Shown: positions 33,019 through 41,701, counted from the first letter of the stretch. The stretch is 64,000 nucleotides of DNA from Candidatus Tisiphia endosymbiont of Dioctria linearis (GCF_964026545.1 NZ_OZ032156.1:1302001-1366000); one strand, 5' to 3'. The notes: generated by a model from the letters alone, not told the origin. A program made the numbers and translations.

Positions 33019-33574
33019 AATTTTAAACCTTTAATGTTTTTCATATAACAGATATGTTTAACCATCAAAATATCAATTTCTTTTTAAGATAGAATTCTGA
33101 AATAACCCCAGAGAGCTAAACCAAAAATCTTCAAAACAAAAGAGAACCCTTTATTTTTAAAATCACTACAACAGCAATTTAAAATATGGTTTAAATTTTT
33201 AAATTAGCGTGTACCAAAGATTACTTGTTGAACAAAACTTGGTTTTCTTATCAAAATTTTCTGTTTTTACAATTTCAAATTGCTGCTAATTAATTTCCTT
33301 ATAACAAAGACAAATTACTACAACATTTTTACTTAAAGCAGAACTAATTTAGATATAAATCAACAATTTAGAATCAATCCGTCCTCTGAACGTCTTATCA
33401 ATGGAACTCTAGAGACCTCTTGCAAAAAATCCATACTTTCCCACAAAAAACTTTTATTAGTTTTACTATATAGTTGATGGTATATTAGTAGATACCTTTT
33501 TTACTTTATTTATAATTTCTTCAATTTATTATAAACTCAAAAAATGAAAGTTTTAGGAATTATCCAGGTATTAT
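33019..33574. other. Leader/intergenic region upstream of the NRPS gene
   Basis: About 555 bp without a supportable gene between the MbtH-like gene and the NRPS. It is AT-rich. The only signal I can fix is the AAAGG ribosome-binding site at 33028-33032 on the minus strand. No clear terminator or sigma70 promoter could be assigned by eye. It may hold the NRPS promoter or simply be a long operon leader. Confidence 0.5.
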
Positions 33575-33787
33575 TTATGACACAACAATTTTATCCATTT
33601 GTTGTCTAAGGCTTTTTGGCCTCATATCAGTCCATACTTCTTTTACATAATTGAGAACTTCCTCTTTCTTCCCCTTAGACCCCACTTGTTTCCAACCTAG
33701 TGGTATTTCCTTCCAAGCAAACCATATTGAGTATTGCTCTTCTTCATTTACTAAGCATATATATTCTTCATTATCTTCTTCTGACAT
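33575..33787 (-). CDS. mbtH: MbtH-like protein (NRPS adenylation partner)
   Basis: 70 residues, the usual MbtH length. The sequence has NEEEQYSIW, KEIPLGWKQVG, and WTDMRPKSLR near the C terminus, the family signature including its tryptophans; the usual proline after SIW is phenylalanine here. MbtH proteins bind A domains of peptide synthetases and help them fold or work, which fits the NRPS gene next door on the same strand. The start at 33787 is chosen over an upstream ATG at 33838 because AGGAG lies at 33793-33797, five bases before it, and because the longer version would overlap the upstream gene and add residues the family lacks. Confidence 0.95.
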   Translation of the reverse strand: MSEEDNEEYICLVNEEEQYSIWFAWKEIPLGWKQVGSKGKKEEVLNYVKEVWTDMRPKSLRQQMDKIVVS

Positions 33788-33818
33788 ATCTTCTCCTATC
33801 CTATTTATTAATATCAAT

Positions 33819-34172
33819 TTACAGTTTAGTATTATCATTTATTAATTCTTCTTCTACAACTTGTAAAAATCCTACTCCTTTTCTTGTTTCAAGGTCAATG
33901 TCAGCTATGCATCTTACCTGATCATAATTTAGGTTTGTAGTACCTTCAATATGCAGCATTCCTTTCCCATTGCTAAAATCTAATTCTTTTACATTGGTGT
34001 TGTTTAAATCAACATTAATACCCAATTCCGTACCACCTCTAGTTTGGGTAAATTTTACATGAATATAACCATCTTCTATCCTTTGTTTTATTTCTTCATA
34101 TGGTTCATCTCTATGACCTATTACCACCTTATGTTTACTTTTACTTAATCTTTGTACTAATTCATTGGTCAT
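33819..34172 (-). CDS. Hypothetical 117-residue protein upstream of mbtH
   Basis: I do not recognise this family. The protein is 117 residues, soluble and without membrane segments or signal peptide. The N terminus is basic (LVQRLSKSKHK), followed by a charged helix-like stretch and a beta-rich middle with FTQTRGGTELGI around residues 42-53, and an acidic C-terminal tail. An AGG lies a few bases before the ATG. It ends 31 bases before the MbtH-like start, so the two are probably co-transcribed, which suggests a role in making, loading or tailoring the peptide. A tailoring enzyme, regulator or NRPS chaperone are all possible; the sequence does not decide. Confidence 0.7.
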   Translation of the reverse strand: MTNELVQRLSKSKHKVVIGHRDEPYEEIKQRIEDGYIHVKFTQTRGGTELGINVDLNNTNVKELDFSNGKGMLHIEGTTNLNYDQVRCIADIDLETRKGVGFLQVVEEELINDNTKL

Positions 34173-34270
34173 ATTTACCTACTCGATTTATTATTTATTA
34201 ATTATTTTTGTTACAGTATCTATATTCTAAAAACTGTCCAAGAGTATAAACCTTTAAGATAGGGTTTTAC

Positions 34271-34564
34271 TTATTCGGTTAATCTCATTACCTCTTCTTC
34301 AATTAGTTTTTTAGTTGTTTTTACATCCTTCCAACCCAAAACTTTTACCCATTTGCCTCTTTCAAGATATTTATAACGCTCAAAGAAATGTCGTACCACT
34401 AGTTTAAATAGAACACTAATATCTTTGATATCACCAAAAAAATATCTACCTTATAACAGTACAGCAATAATTTTTTTATCCATTCCTGATTCATTTTCCA
34501 TCATCAATACTTCAACGGGTCTACATTTTATTATAGCCTCAGGAACAACAGAATAATTTACCAT
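34271..34564 (-). pseudogene. ppa: Inorganic pyrophosphatase remnant (C-terminal part)
   Basis: The minus-strand frame reads VVPEAIIKCRPVEVLMMENE, then after an in-frame TAA continues with GDIKDISVL and HFFERYKYLERGKWVKVLGW. These are the C-terminal half of a bacterial soluble inorganic pyrophosphatase (compare the [20 protein letters not shown] region of the E. coli enzyme). The N-terminal catalytic part is missing and there is an internal stop, so it cannot be functional. It is probably an extra copy carried in or left by recombination; a working ppa is expected elsewhere because the enzyme is essential. Confidence 0.85.
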
Positions 34565-34854
34565 AAAACTAAGTCTATTTTAAAATGAAATAGGCTTATC
34601 TTAATATCTATAAAGCTATTTGGTAAAACAACCTTAATCCTTACAAATAAACCTTGGATATAAGCCCAAATATCTAGAAAACAGAAAAAATAACTAACTC
34701 AATAAATGATAAACTATTTAATTTAGTTATTTTAATATAATGAATGAAAATTAATACTTTTACCAATAAAAAATTAAAGAAACTATTAATTTTTTTATAA
34801 AATAACAAAATAGTCACAGTAGCTAATTTTATAAAAAATTTACTGGGGGTAAGG
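34565..34854. other. AT-rich spacer between ppa remnant and IS3-type element
   Basis: About 290 bp of very AT-rich sequence. An open frame of 92 codons crosses it on the minus strand, but its product is low complexity (runs of Lys, Asn, Ile, Leu) and it overlaps the IS3 end, so I do not call it a gene. Confidence 0.5.
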
Positions 34855-34923
34855 TGGTCCCCTTTGTCTAGACAAAAATTTAGATAAATAGAGATATAAT
34901 TCACAAAAATTAAATTGTTGTTT

Positions 34924-35802
34924 TTATACAATATTTTTTTCAAAATATACACATTCTGGAGTTTTATAATCCAAAGCTTGATGCATCCTTTGTCTATTAT
35001 AAAAGTCCATATATTCGTTAATTGCTGTCTTTGCCTCCTTTACTGTTGTTAAAATAATCCGATAAATTTTTTCCTGTTTTAATGATCGCCAAAAACGTTC
35101 AATAAAAATATTATCTAAGGCTCGTCCCTTACCATCCATACTAATCAAGATATTATGTAGCTTTAGCATACTAATAAAATTCTCCGAGGTAAATTGTACT
35201 CCTTGATCAGTATTAAATATTTTTGGCATACCATATTTTTCTATAGCGTCTTCAAGGGCTGTTACACAAAATTCACTTTCCAAACTAATGGAGATTCGCC
35301 AACTTAGAATATAACGACTATACCAGTCAATAATAGCTACTAAATATACGAACCCTTGGCTCAGTCTTATATACGTTATATCTGCACTCCAAACCTGGTT
35401 TGGCAATACTATTTCTAATCCTTTTAGTAAATAAGGATATATTTTATGTGCCTGATTCCTCTTGCTTAAATTTATTTTAGGATAAACAGCTTCAAGACCC
35501 ATTATCTTGTAGTAACGTCTAACAGCTTTACGACCTACCGAAAAACCTTGGGCTTGTAAATATTTAGCCATCCGCCGCATACCATAATATGGATGCATAG
35601 TATAGGTCTCATCAATTATTGCCATAATCTTGATATCTTGTTCACTAATACCAGTAGGTTGATAGTAATAGGTTGACCTGCTAATATCCAATAACTTACA
35701 CTGTTGTACAATTGTTAACTTATTATGATTAGGCTCTATCATATTACACCTAACCTTTAATTCCAAACAATGCAGATTTTTTTTTGAGCCAGTCACACTC
35801 AA
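34924..35802 (-). CDS. IS3-family transposase OrfB (DDE integrase core)
   Basis: The catalytic subunit has an rve-type core: first Asp in VWSADITYI, second Asp in FNTDQGVQF, and Glu in NIFIERFWRSLK, followed by the typical YNRQRMHQAL tail. The open frame is 292 codons and looks complete, so the element may still be mobile. The upstream ATG overlaps orfA; an internal ATG (MIEPNHNKL) near residue 21 is an equally good start if OrfB is made separately. Confidence 0.92.
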   Translation of the reverse strand: MSVTGSKKNLHCLELKVRCNMIEPNHNKLTIVQQCKLLDISRSTYYYQPTGISEQDIKIMAIIDETYTMHPYYGMRRMAKYLQAQGFSVGRKAVRRYYKIMGLEAVYPKINLSKRNQAHKIYPYLLKGLEIVLPNQVWSADITYIRLSQGFVYLVAIIDWYSRYILSWRISISLESEFCVTALEDAIEKYGMPKIFNTDQGVQFTSENFISMLKLHNILISMDGKGRALDNIFIERFWRSLKQEKIYRIILTTVKEAKTAINEYMDFYNRQRMHQALDYKTPECVYFEKNIV

Positions 35803-36034
35803 CGCTTAACTGACCAATTTGCTCATATAGATTCTTGATTAACCCCTGCTGATGTGTTTTATTCTTAAAACCTTGTACTAACAACTCAAGACCTTGTTTT
35901 TTCCAGTTACTTATCTGTGTTGCATGAACACCATACTTACTGGTTATCTGGGCTATTGTTAGCTCTCCCTTAATTGCTTCTATGACAATTTTGGCTTTCT
36001 CCTCAGCACTATATTGCCTTACTTGTTTTTTCAT
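35750..36034 (-). CDS. IS3-family transposase OrfA
   Basis: 94 residues with an N-terminal helix-turn-helix (YSAEEKAKIVIEAIKGE, then ITSKYGVHATQISNWKKQ) and a C-terminal helix that can act as a leucine zipper. This is the DNA-binding subunit that recognises the IS ends. The 3' end contains a run of nine A residues on the coding strand (complement of 35777-35785) and overlaps orfB. The orfB frame is +1 (or -2) relative to orfA, not the usual -1, so a fused OrfAB would need slippage of a different kind. Confidence 0.9.
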   Translation of the reverse strand: MKKQVRQYSAEEKAKIVIEAIKGELTIAQITSKYGVHATQISNWKKQGLELLVQGFKNKTHQQGLIKNLYEQIGQLSVECDWLKKKSALFGIKG

Positions 36035-36106
36035 CTCTAGCTCTCCTTGTTTGCTAAAGAATTCTCTCTCATTTTTCTTATTTTTCTGTCCAAAATATTG
36101 GAACCA

Positions 36107-36390
36107 TTATAATCAGGCAAGAAGCAGATATGGCTGGATCAAAAAGGGGAAGGATAAAACATTACCAACCAATAGCGGTTGGAAAAGAATGCATATAGTT
36201 GGAGCAATTAACATTGATAATTTACATTTAGTAGGGGCAACTAAGCCAAAAATAAATGGTAAATATATAATAGAATTTTTACAGAAATTAGAAGAAAGCA
36301 TAGTCAAAAAAGAGAAGATATATTTGATATGTGACAATGCAGGATATCACAAATCGAAGTTGGTTAAGGAATATTTAAATGTAGAAGTCA
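36107..36390 (+). pseudogene. IS630-type transposase relic, middle part
   Basis: The plus-strand frame reads YGWIKKGKDK, NSGWKRMHIVGAINI and IYLICDNAGYHKSKLVKEYL, which are the middle of an IS630-type DDE_3 transposase (the second catalytic Asp is in CDNAGYHKS). The N-terminal part is gone at the IS3 boundary and the frame is cut at 36390 by an IS481-type element. Its C-terminal part continues at 37540. Confidence 0.88.
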
Positions 36391-37539
36391 AGATTTGATC
36401 TTACAGACCCCATAAATTAACTTATTAGATTGTCAGATAAGTGTTCAAGATACAAGATCTCATTATTTTTTTCAAACGCTAATTTTTTACTATCTTTAAA
36501 GGTTTGCATTGGAGTTTTACCATAGCAATACTTGCCGGAATGAGGACGTTCGTTATTATAATAATGTAACCAGGTATCAAGATCTTTTTGCAATTCAAAA
36601 AGTGAATTGTAAATCTTTTTACTCATTGCAGTATCATAAAACTCATTTTTCATGGTTTTATGAAACCTCTCACATATCCCGTTAGTTTGAGGGGAATATG
36701 CTTTTGTAACGGTGGGTTCTATTCCTTCAATACTTAAAAACAATTCAAAGGCATGATGTTCTATATTTCCTTTATATTCAGTACCACGATCAGTTAATAT
36801 ACGTAGTATAGGAATACCTTGTTCTTCGTACCAAGGTAGAACTCTATCATTTAACATATCAGCAGAGGTTATAGTTGTTTTGTCTGTGTATAATTTGGCA
36901 TCCGTCACCCTGGAATAGCTATCGATAAAAGTTTGACCATAAACCTTACCTATTCCTTTAAAGTTGCCAACATAGTAAACATCTTGACAACCAAGATAGC
37001 CTGGATGTTCTGTCTCTATTTCCCCATGTGCCTCTTTAAGATTCTTACGATTCTCCAAGACACGTAATTGAGCTTCCGTAAGTATAATGCCATCCTGAGC
37101 CATTTTAGTTTCTAAAGCTACTAGCCGTTTCTTAAGATTATTGAGATCGTTCCTAAGCCAGATAGATCTAATGCCGCCGGGAGATACTAAAATCCCATCT
37201 TTTTTTAATTCGTTCGATACACGAAGTTGACCATAAGCGTGGTACTCTATTGCCATGTCTAATACCGCTTTCTCTACAATAGGATCAACTCTATTAGCCA
37301 ATATGGGTTTCTTACGGCTTATTTCATACAAGGCTTCATCGCCACCATTCTCATATAATTCCTTGAATCTATAATAACTATCTCTGCTATACCCCATTGT
37401 CTTACATGCACTAGATACATTTCCTAAGCTTTTTGCTAGTTCAAGTAATCCTATTTTTGGTCTTATTATTTTCTGATTTAAATTCATTTTAATCTCCATT
37501 TAATAATTTGTTTATTTTACTAAATGTAAGATTAAATCT
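36391..37539 (-). mobile_element. IS481-type insertion sequence inside the IS630 relic
   Basis: The element is bounded by a 15-bp terminal inverted repeat with one mismatch (36391-36405 and the complement of 37525-37539, core ATCTTACA). It carries one transposase gene on the minus strand and splits the IS630-type relic into two parts. A clear target-site duplication was not seen. Confidence 0.85.
36417..37499 (-). CDS. IS481-family transposase
   Basis: 360 residues. An N-terminal helix-turn-helix (SLGNVSSACKTMGYSRDSYYRFK) is followed by an rve integrase core: Asp in LGCQDVYYVG, Asp in LTDRGTEYKG, Glu in QTNGICERFHKTMK, then YYNNERPHSG. All three catalytic residues are present and the frame is full length, so it is likely functional. 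It lies within the inverted repeats of the element and is the only gene in it. Confidence 0.94.
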   Translation of the reverse strand: MEIKMNLNQKIIRPKIGLLELAKSLGNVSSACKTMGYSRDSYYRFKELYENGGDEALYEISRKKPILANRVDPIVEKAVLDMAIEYHAYGQLRVSNELKKDGILVSPGGIRSIWLRNDLNNLKKRLVALETKMAQDGIILTEAQLRVLENRKNLKEAHGEIETEHPGYLGCQDVYYVGNFKGIGKVYGQTFIDSYSRVTDAKLYTDKTTITSADMLNDRVLPWYEEQGIPILRILTDRGTEYKGNIEHHAFELFLSIEGIEPTVTKAYSPQTNGICERFHKTMKNEFYDTAMSKKIYNSLFELQKDLDTWLHYYNNERPHSGKYCYGKTPMQTFKDSKKLAFEKNNEILYLEHLSDNLIS

Positions 37540-37774
37540 CAACTACTTCAATTTAAATGATTCAAAAATAGAAATAATGTACTTGCCGCCATGTAGTCCT
37601 AATTTAAACCCAATTGAGCGATTATGGAATTTTACACAGTTTTTTGGACAGAGCCATAAGAAGAGCAATATTATGACTTCTACAGAAGTTTTTTTATCTT
37701 TTATATCATACTTAAGCACAGAGTACATCAAGTATGAGATTCTCAAAAACACCTTGTTGATTAATTGCTTTTAA
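37540..37774 (+). pseudogene. IS630-type transposase relic, C-terminal part
   Basis: The frame contains IEIMYLPPCSPNLNPIERLW, the hallmark C-terminal motif of IS630-type transposases including the catalytic Glu, and ends at 37774. It pairs with the middle part at 36107-36390. Its last ~60 bp overlap, tail to tail, with the end of the phosphopantetheinyl transferase gene. Confidence 0.88.
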
Positions 37775-38497
37775 GTAGACTATCACATTTATTTTAGTTT
37801 CAGTGGCAATAGCTCCAGAATAATTGGGTGTTGTTTTTAATGTATAGCTGTATAGTTCCTGCTTAGCATTATTGTTGTTGCTAGTAAGAGTAATCTTATC
37901 ATATGAAGCAATAGACATAGCTTCTATGGTATTAATAGGGTAGGATAATCCTTCACCAATAGCTTTTACCAACGCTTCTTTTCTAGCCCAGAGAGTATAA
38001 AAAGTTTTATATCTTTCTTCGATACTAAAAGACTCAAGTAATATAATTTCTTTTGGAGTAAGTACCAAATTTGATAATTCCATTACATCAAGAGTATTAT
38101 CATGAAATTCTATATCTATGCCAACTTTATGGTTATGTGCTACTATATAATAAACCATATTATACGAATGAGACATATTAAATTGAATATTGTTATCCTT
38201 TAAAAAAGGTTTGCCATACCTGTTATTAATAAATTTTAAGCTATGAGCTGGCTGTTTAGTATAGTAACTTAAAATATACCTAAGGATCCCATGTGAAATA
38301 ACGTAACGATCGATAAGTAACTTGGTATAATACCTCCTTGCTTGTTTCCTTTCCCCTATAGAAAGGAAACTCCAAAATTGGTCTAGGTTGCTCGTGCATT
38401 TATCCATATCTACGATATAGACAAAAACCTTATCATAACCATTATTCACATCCAATAAATCTATATTATTGGAATCTAAGGTATTAAATAACTGCAT
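37712..38497 (-). CDS. sfp: Sfp-type 4'-phosphopantetheinyl transferase
   Basis: 261 residues. It transfers phosphopantetheine from CoA to the carrier-domain serines, turning apo-NRPS/PKS into holo-enzyme. Motifs seen: YGKPFL (94-99), FNMSHS (106-111), the Mg-binding GIDIE (126-130) and WARKEALVKAIGEGLS (170-185). The two-half length is that of the Sfp class, not the short AcpS used for fatty acid synthesis, so it probably serves the megasynthase. No strong ribosome-binding site precedes the ATG. The last ~20 codons read through IS630-type debris, so the native C terminus has probably been replaced; the catalytic part is intact. Confidence 0.95.
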   Translation of the reverse strand: MQLFNTLDSNNIDLLDVNNGYDKVFVYIVDMDKCTSNLDQFWSFLSIGERKQARRYYTKLLIDRYVISHGILRYILSYYTKQPAHSLKFINNRYGKPFLKDNNIQFNMSHSYNMVYYIVAHNHKVGIDIEFHDNTLDVMELSNLVLTPKEIILLESFSIEERYKTFYTLWARKEALVKAIGEGLSYPINTIEAMSIASYDKITLTSNNNNAKQELYSYTLKTTPNYSGAIATETKINVIVYLKAINQQGVFENLILDVLCA

Positions 38498-38640
38498 ATA
38501 CTATTTAGTTCTTAATTAACTTTTTGAAGCTCTGGTTTATATACAATCAATACACAATACACTTCTACTTATATCACTCTTAACACCTAGATAATCTCCT
38601 GAAACTGCTGCTGTAATTTTTTTTGCTATAATCTTCCACA

Positions 38641-39312
38641 TCATATTATCATACCATCTAACATTTGAATATTTGAAGTACAGTAGTTTGCTATTTCATT
38701 ATTGTGTGTACTAATTATAAAGGTAGTATTATAGTGTTTGTTTATTTCCAAAATTAACTTCATTACTTGCAAAGTTGAATTATGATCTAGGTTACCAGTT
38801 GGTTCATCAGCAAGAACTAACTGTGGTTTATTAATGAGAGCACGAGCAATTGCAACACGCTGTTTCTGCCCGCCTGATAATTTGCTAGCTTTATTGTGTA
38901 TATGATCTCTTAAACCAACGTATTCAATTAAATATTTTGCATAGTCAGTAATTTCTTTTGTAACATATCCTTTAGCTCCTGCTGCTGGAAAATAAACATT
39001 TTCTAAAACTGAAAATTCTGATAATAAATGATGAAATTGAAACACAAAACCAATGTTTGTATTTCTAAAGGTAGTCAATTGATTTTCTGATAAGGTTGAT
39101 ATTTCTTGTCCCCTTAAAATAACCTTACCAGACGTAGGACTCATAATTGAACCTATTATAGAAAGCAGAGTACTCTTTCCACTTCCACTCGGTCCTAATA
39201 ATGCCACAACCTTTCCTTCTGGAATTTGGAAGGAGACATTCTTTAGAACTTTTTCTATTAACTCACCTACCACATAAGACTTGTTCAGCTCTTTAACTTC
39301 TAATAAAATCAT
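38641..39312 (-). CDS. ABC transporter ATP-binding protein (LolD/MacB/DevA-like)
   Basis: 223 residues. The Walker A GPSGSGKS (about 40-47), Q-loop FQFHHLL, signature LSGGQ (145-149), Walker B LVLADEP and H-loop STHNN are all present. The length is that of a stand-alone ATPase of the LolD/DevA class. Its ATG overlaps the stop of the permease gene by four bases (ATGA), which indicates translational coupling. It would power a membrane-fusion-protein-dependent exporter made with the next two genes, probably moving the peptide product or a precursor across the cell envelope. Export of this product is inferred from location only. Confidence 0.95.
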   Translation of the reverse strand: MILLEVKELNKSYVVGELIEKVLKNVSFQIPEGKVVALLGPSGSGKSTLLSIIGSIMSPTSGKVILRGQEISTLSENQLTTFRNTNIGFVFQFHHLLSEFSVLENVYFPAAGAKGYVTKEITDYAKYLIEYVGLRDHIHNKASKLSGGQKQRVAIARALINKPQLVLADEPTGNLDHNSTLQVMKLILEINKHYNTTFIISTHNNEIANYCTSNIQMLDGMII

Positions 39313-40535
39313 AACTCTACTATTGCTTTAATAGGCTCTATTTTCGCTGCAGCCCTTGCTGGTATAAGTGCTGCGATACCACCTCCTATAATTGTTAGAA
39401 TACTTACAATTAAATATCCCCCTTCCTCAGGAATAAGTGGTATAGATGACTGCCCATTAGGAGACTTAATATTATAGAAGACACTACAAAGTAAGTAACC
39501 AAATGTACATCCCATAAGTGTCCCAACAACACTTATTAATAGACCTTGGAATAAAAAAATACTAATTATAAATTTTTTACTCATACCAAAACTTCTCATT
39601 ATACCAATATCGGACTTTTTTCGATAAACACTTAAAAATAGTGTGCTTGATACTCCAACAACTATAATTATAAGACTAAATGCCTGGATTACATTCCCAG
39701 TTTTAGATTGACTACTTAATGCTTCATTAATTCCATAATCTGTATTCTGCCATGAAGTGGCTTTAAGTTGAAATAAAAGTTCTATTTCCTTAGCAATCAT
39801 TTGTGCTTTCCACATATCTTTTAATTTTACTTCAATACGTGAAACTCCATTAGTTAACTTGAATAATCCTTGAGAATTTTTGAGATCAACATAAACTATT
39901 CCTTGATCTATAATACTTAGACCAGTTCTAAAAATACCTTGTAATATAAATGTCTTAGAAATTCCTTGTGCAGATTGTAGTAAAATAAGTTGACCAACTC
40001 TCACACCTATTTTATCTGCTAGTAATTTGCCAATTATAATACTATTAATAGCAAGATACCCATTTCCGGAAATAACCTTACTACCTATACCACTAATAGC
40101 AGAAATTCTTTCAGGCAAGATACCATTGACCATTACGGGTTGGATATTATTATTGTGTTTAATAAATGCATTACCATTTATTTGCGGAGATAAGCCATAA
40201 ACTTCATCATGAGTACCAATTATTTTATCTATTTTAACCCAATCGCTTATTTGTTTTTGAGGTAAATTATTAGCTATATTATACTCATATATATCAAAAC
40301 TTTTATACTCTTTTATATTCTTAATTAATGAATCGTAAACAATATTATTTTTTTCTAAAGTTATGTGTGGGATATTTCCTAAGATTCGAGAAGTAATATA
40401 TTGCTGCAGACCACTTACAAGAGAAGTAATAAAAACAAAAATCATTACTCCTAATGTTATTAATAAAATTAATAACATTGTTTGTATTTTAGAACTATAA
40501 AGATACCTAAATGCTACTTTAAGTCCAAATAACAT
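39309..40535 (-). CDS. ABC exporter permease, FtsX/MacB/DevC-like
   Basis: 408 residues with the four-helix layout of the family: one transmembrane segment near residues 15-45, a large periplasmic domain (about 45-270), then three C-terminal segments (starting at VIQAFSLIIIVVGVSSTLFL). It carries the FtsX-type SDIGIMRSFGMSKKFI motif. This is the membrane subunit that couples the ATPase to the fusion protein. Its start overlaps the last base of the upstream fusion-protein gene and its end overlaps the ATPase start, so the three genes form one operon. Confidence 0.93.
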   Translation of the reverse strand: MLFGLKVAFRYLYSSKIQTMLLILLITLGVMIFVFITSLVSGLQQYITSRILGNIPHITLEKNNIVYDSLIKNIKEYKSFDIYEYNIANNLPQKQISDWVKIDKIIGTHDEVYGLSPQINGNAFIKHNNNIQPVMVNGILPERISAISGIGSKVISGNGYLAINSIIIGKLLADKIGVRVGQLILLQSAQGISKTFILQGIFRTGLSIIDQGIVYVDLKNSQGLFKLTNGVSRIEVKLKDMWKAQMIAKEIELLFQLKATSWQNTDYGINEALSSQSKTGNVIQAFSLIIIVVGVSSTLFLSVYRKKSDIGIMRSFGMSKKFIISIFLFQGLLISVVGTLMGCTFGYLLCSVFYNIKSPNGQSSIPLIPEEGGYLIVSILTIIGGGIAALIPARAAAKIEPIKAIVEL

Positions 40536-41644
40536 TAGAATTCCTCTAAGTTATCAATTTCTTTATAAAAACTATCCTTTCCCACAAAGAATTTATCACC
40601 TTCATTAAGTCCCCTTGTGATAATAACTTTTTGGTCTGGCCAATCAATAAGATTTATTTCTTGCAACTCGGAATTTCTACTATTAGTTAACAATTTAACA
40701 TAGTTCTTTCCATTTTGTTTAATTATAGCACTTCTTGGTATAGATATAGCTTTTTCAAATTTTGCCACAATAATGCTAGTATTAATAGATTGACCCGGTT
40801 TTAAATGTGTTGGAGTTGAGAAAATAATCCTGACAGAAATTGAACCTGTATTTTTATCTACAATAGGTGAAATAAAACTAATCTTACCACTAAAAATTAT
40901 AAAGTTAGTATTATTTGTTTTTAGAAATACTTTCTGTCCTATTGCTAAATTATCTAGAAAAAACTCATCAATGTCTACTTCTACTTCAAGTTTTCTTAAA
41001 TCCATAATCTCAAATATAAATTTTTGTATATCAATAACTTGTCCAGTGTCGACTAAGCGTTTTGTTATTACTGCATCGAAAGGAGAATATATAGTGTACT
41101 CTTTATTTTTTTTTATTACTGCATTAAGGGATGCTTCAAGTTTAAAAACATTTTGTTTTAAGTGTTTATATGCTGTTTCTATTTGTTCAAACTTAACACC
41201 TGAGATTATTTTCCTTTTATATAATTTTTTACTCCTTAAAAATTCCTTTTCTTTTTCAGTAAGATGTAATTTTGCTGAAGTTAAATCTGCTTCAGCTTGC
41301 TTTATTATTTCTTGCGATTGTGTATTATCAATTATAGCTAGTGTTTCTCCTGCTCTAGCAAAATCTCCCTCTTTTTTTAGTATTTTTATTAATACCCCAG
41401 GTATAGTTGACTGCACATTAATGACTTCTGCTGGACGCACTTTCCCGGTAGCAGATATAGCTAATATAGTAGGTTTAGAAGTTGCAATCATATATTCATC
41501 TCTTGAAGATGATGTAATTAACTTAAGTAGAATTACATAGGATAAGATAAAAACAAAAAAAAGTATAAGAATGATTTTAAGTATAAAATGCTTACTATAA
41601 TATAAGCGTATCTTTTTTGCTTGAATCAGAAATTTAGAACTCAT
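40535..41644 (-). CDS. Membrane fusion (HlyD/MacA/DevB-like) protein
   Basis: 369 residues. An N-terminal membrane anchor (about residues 21-45) is followed by a periplasmic protein with a biotinyl-lipoyl-like half (VINVQSTIPGVLIKI, EGDFARAGETLAIID), a helical hairpin (about 105-175) and the matching second half (YSPFDAVITKRLVDTGQVI). It is the periplasmic adaptor that links an ABC permease to an outer-membrane TolC-type channel. No TolC gene is in the window. It is first in the exporter operon and has a promoter-like sequence in front. The ribosome-binding site is weak. Confidence 0.94.
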   Translation of the reverse strand: MSSKFLIQAKKIRLYYSKHFILKIILILFFVFILSYVILLKLITSSSRDEYMIATSKPTILAISATGKVRPAEVINVQSTIPGVLIKILKKEGDFARAGETLAIIDNTQSQEIIKQAEADLTSAKLHLTEKEKEFLRSKKLYKRKIISGVKFEQIETAYKHLKQNVFKLEASLNAVIKKNKEYTIYSPFDAVITKRLVDTGQVIDIQKFIFEIMDLRKLEVEVDIDEFFLDNLAIGQKVFLKTNNTNFIIFSGKISFISPIVDKNTGSISVRIIFSTPTHLKPGQSINTSIIVAKFEKAISIPRSAIIKQNGKNYVKLLTNSRNSELQEINLIDWPDQKVIITRGLNEGDKFFVGKDSFYKEIDNLEEF

Positions 41645-41672
41645 ATCTGATAACTTAAATTATGTAAGTATT

Positions 41673-41701
41673 ATATTAATTAATTATTATTTATATATCA
41701 A
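41673..41701 (-). promoter_or_regulatory. Probable sigma70-type promoter of the exporter operon
   Basis: On the minus strand, TTGATA (41696-41701) and TAATAT (41673-41678) are separated by 17 bp, about 29 bases before the fusion-protein ATG. The region is very AT-rich, which lowers confidence. Confidence 0.45.

Larger units (their letters stand above)
34855..36106 (-). mobile_element. IS3-family insertion sequence
   Basis: About 1.25 kb carrying orfA and orfB. The ends form an imperfect inverted repeat: GGTGGTCC plus GACAAAAAT on the left near 34853-34880, and the complement of GACAGAAAAAT plus GGTTCC on the right near 36080-36106. Its right end cuts into an IS630-type gene on the opposite strand. 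Length and gene order are normal for the family; the end positions are good to a few bases. Confidence 0.8.

Noticed and set aside
34674..34952. 92-codon minus-strand frame at the IS3 end
   Set aside because: Low-complexity product in AT-rich DNA that crosses the IS boundary.
35982..36106. N-terminal part of the 138-codon plus-strand frame that contains the IS630 relic
   Set aside because: Those first codons are antisense to IS3 orfA and its leader; only the part after the IS3 boundary is transposase.
40971..41540. 189-codon plus-strand frame
   Set aside because: It is antisense to the well-supported membrane fusion protein, has no ribosome-binding site and resembles no family.
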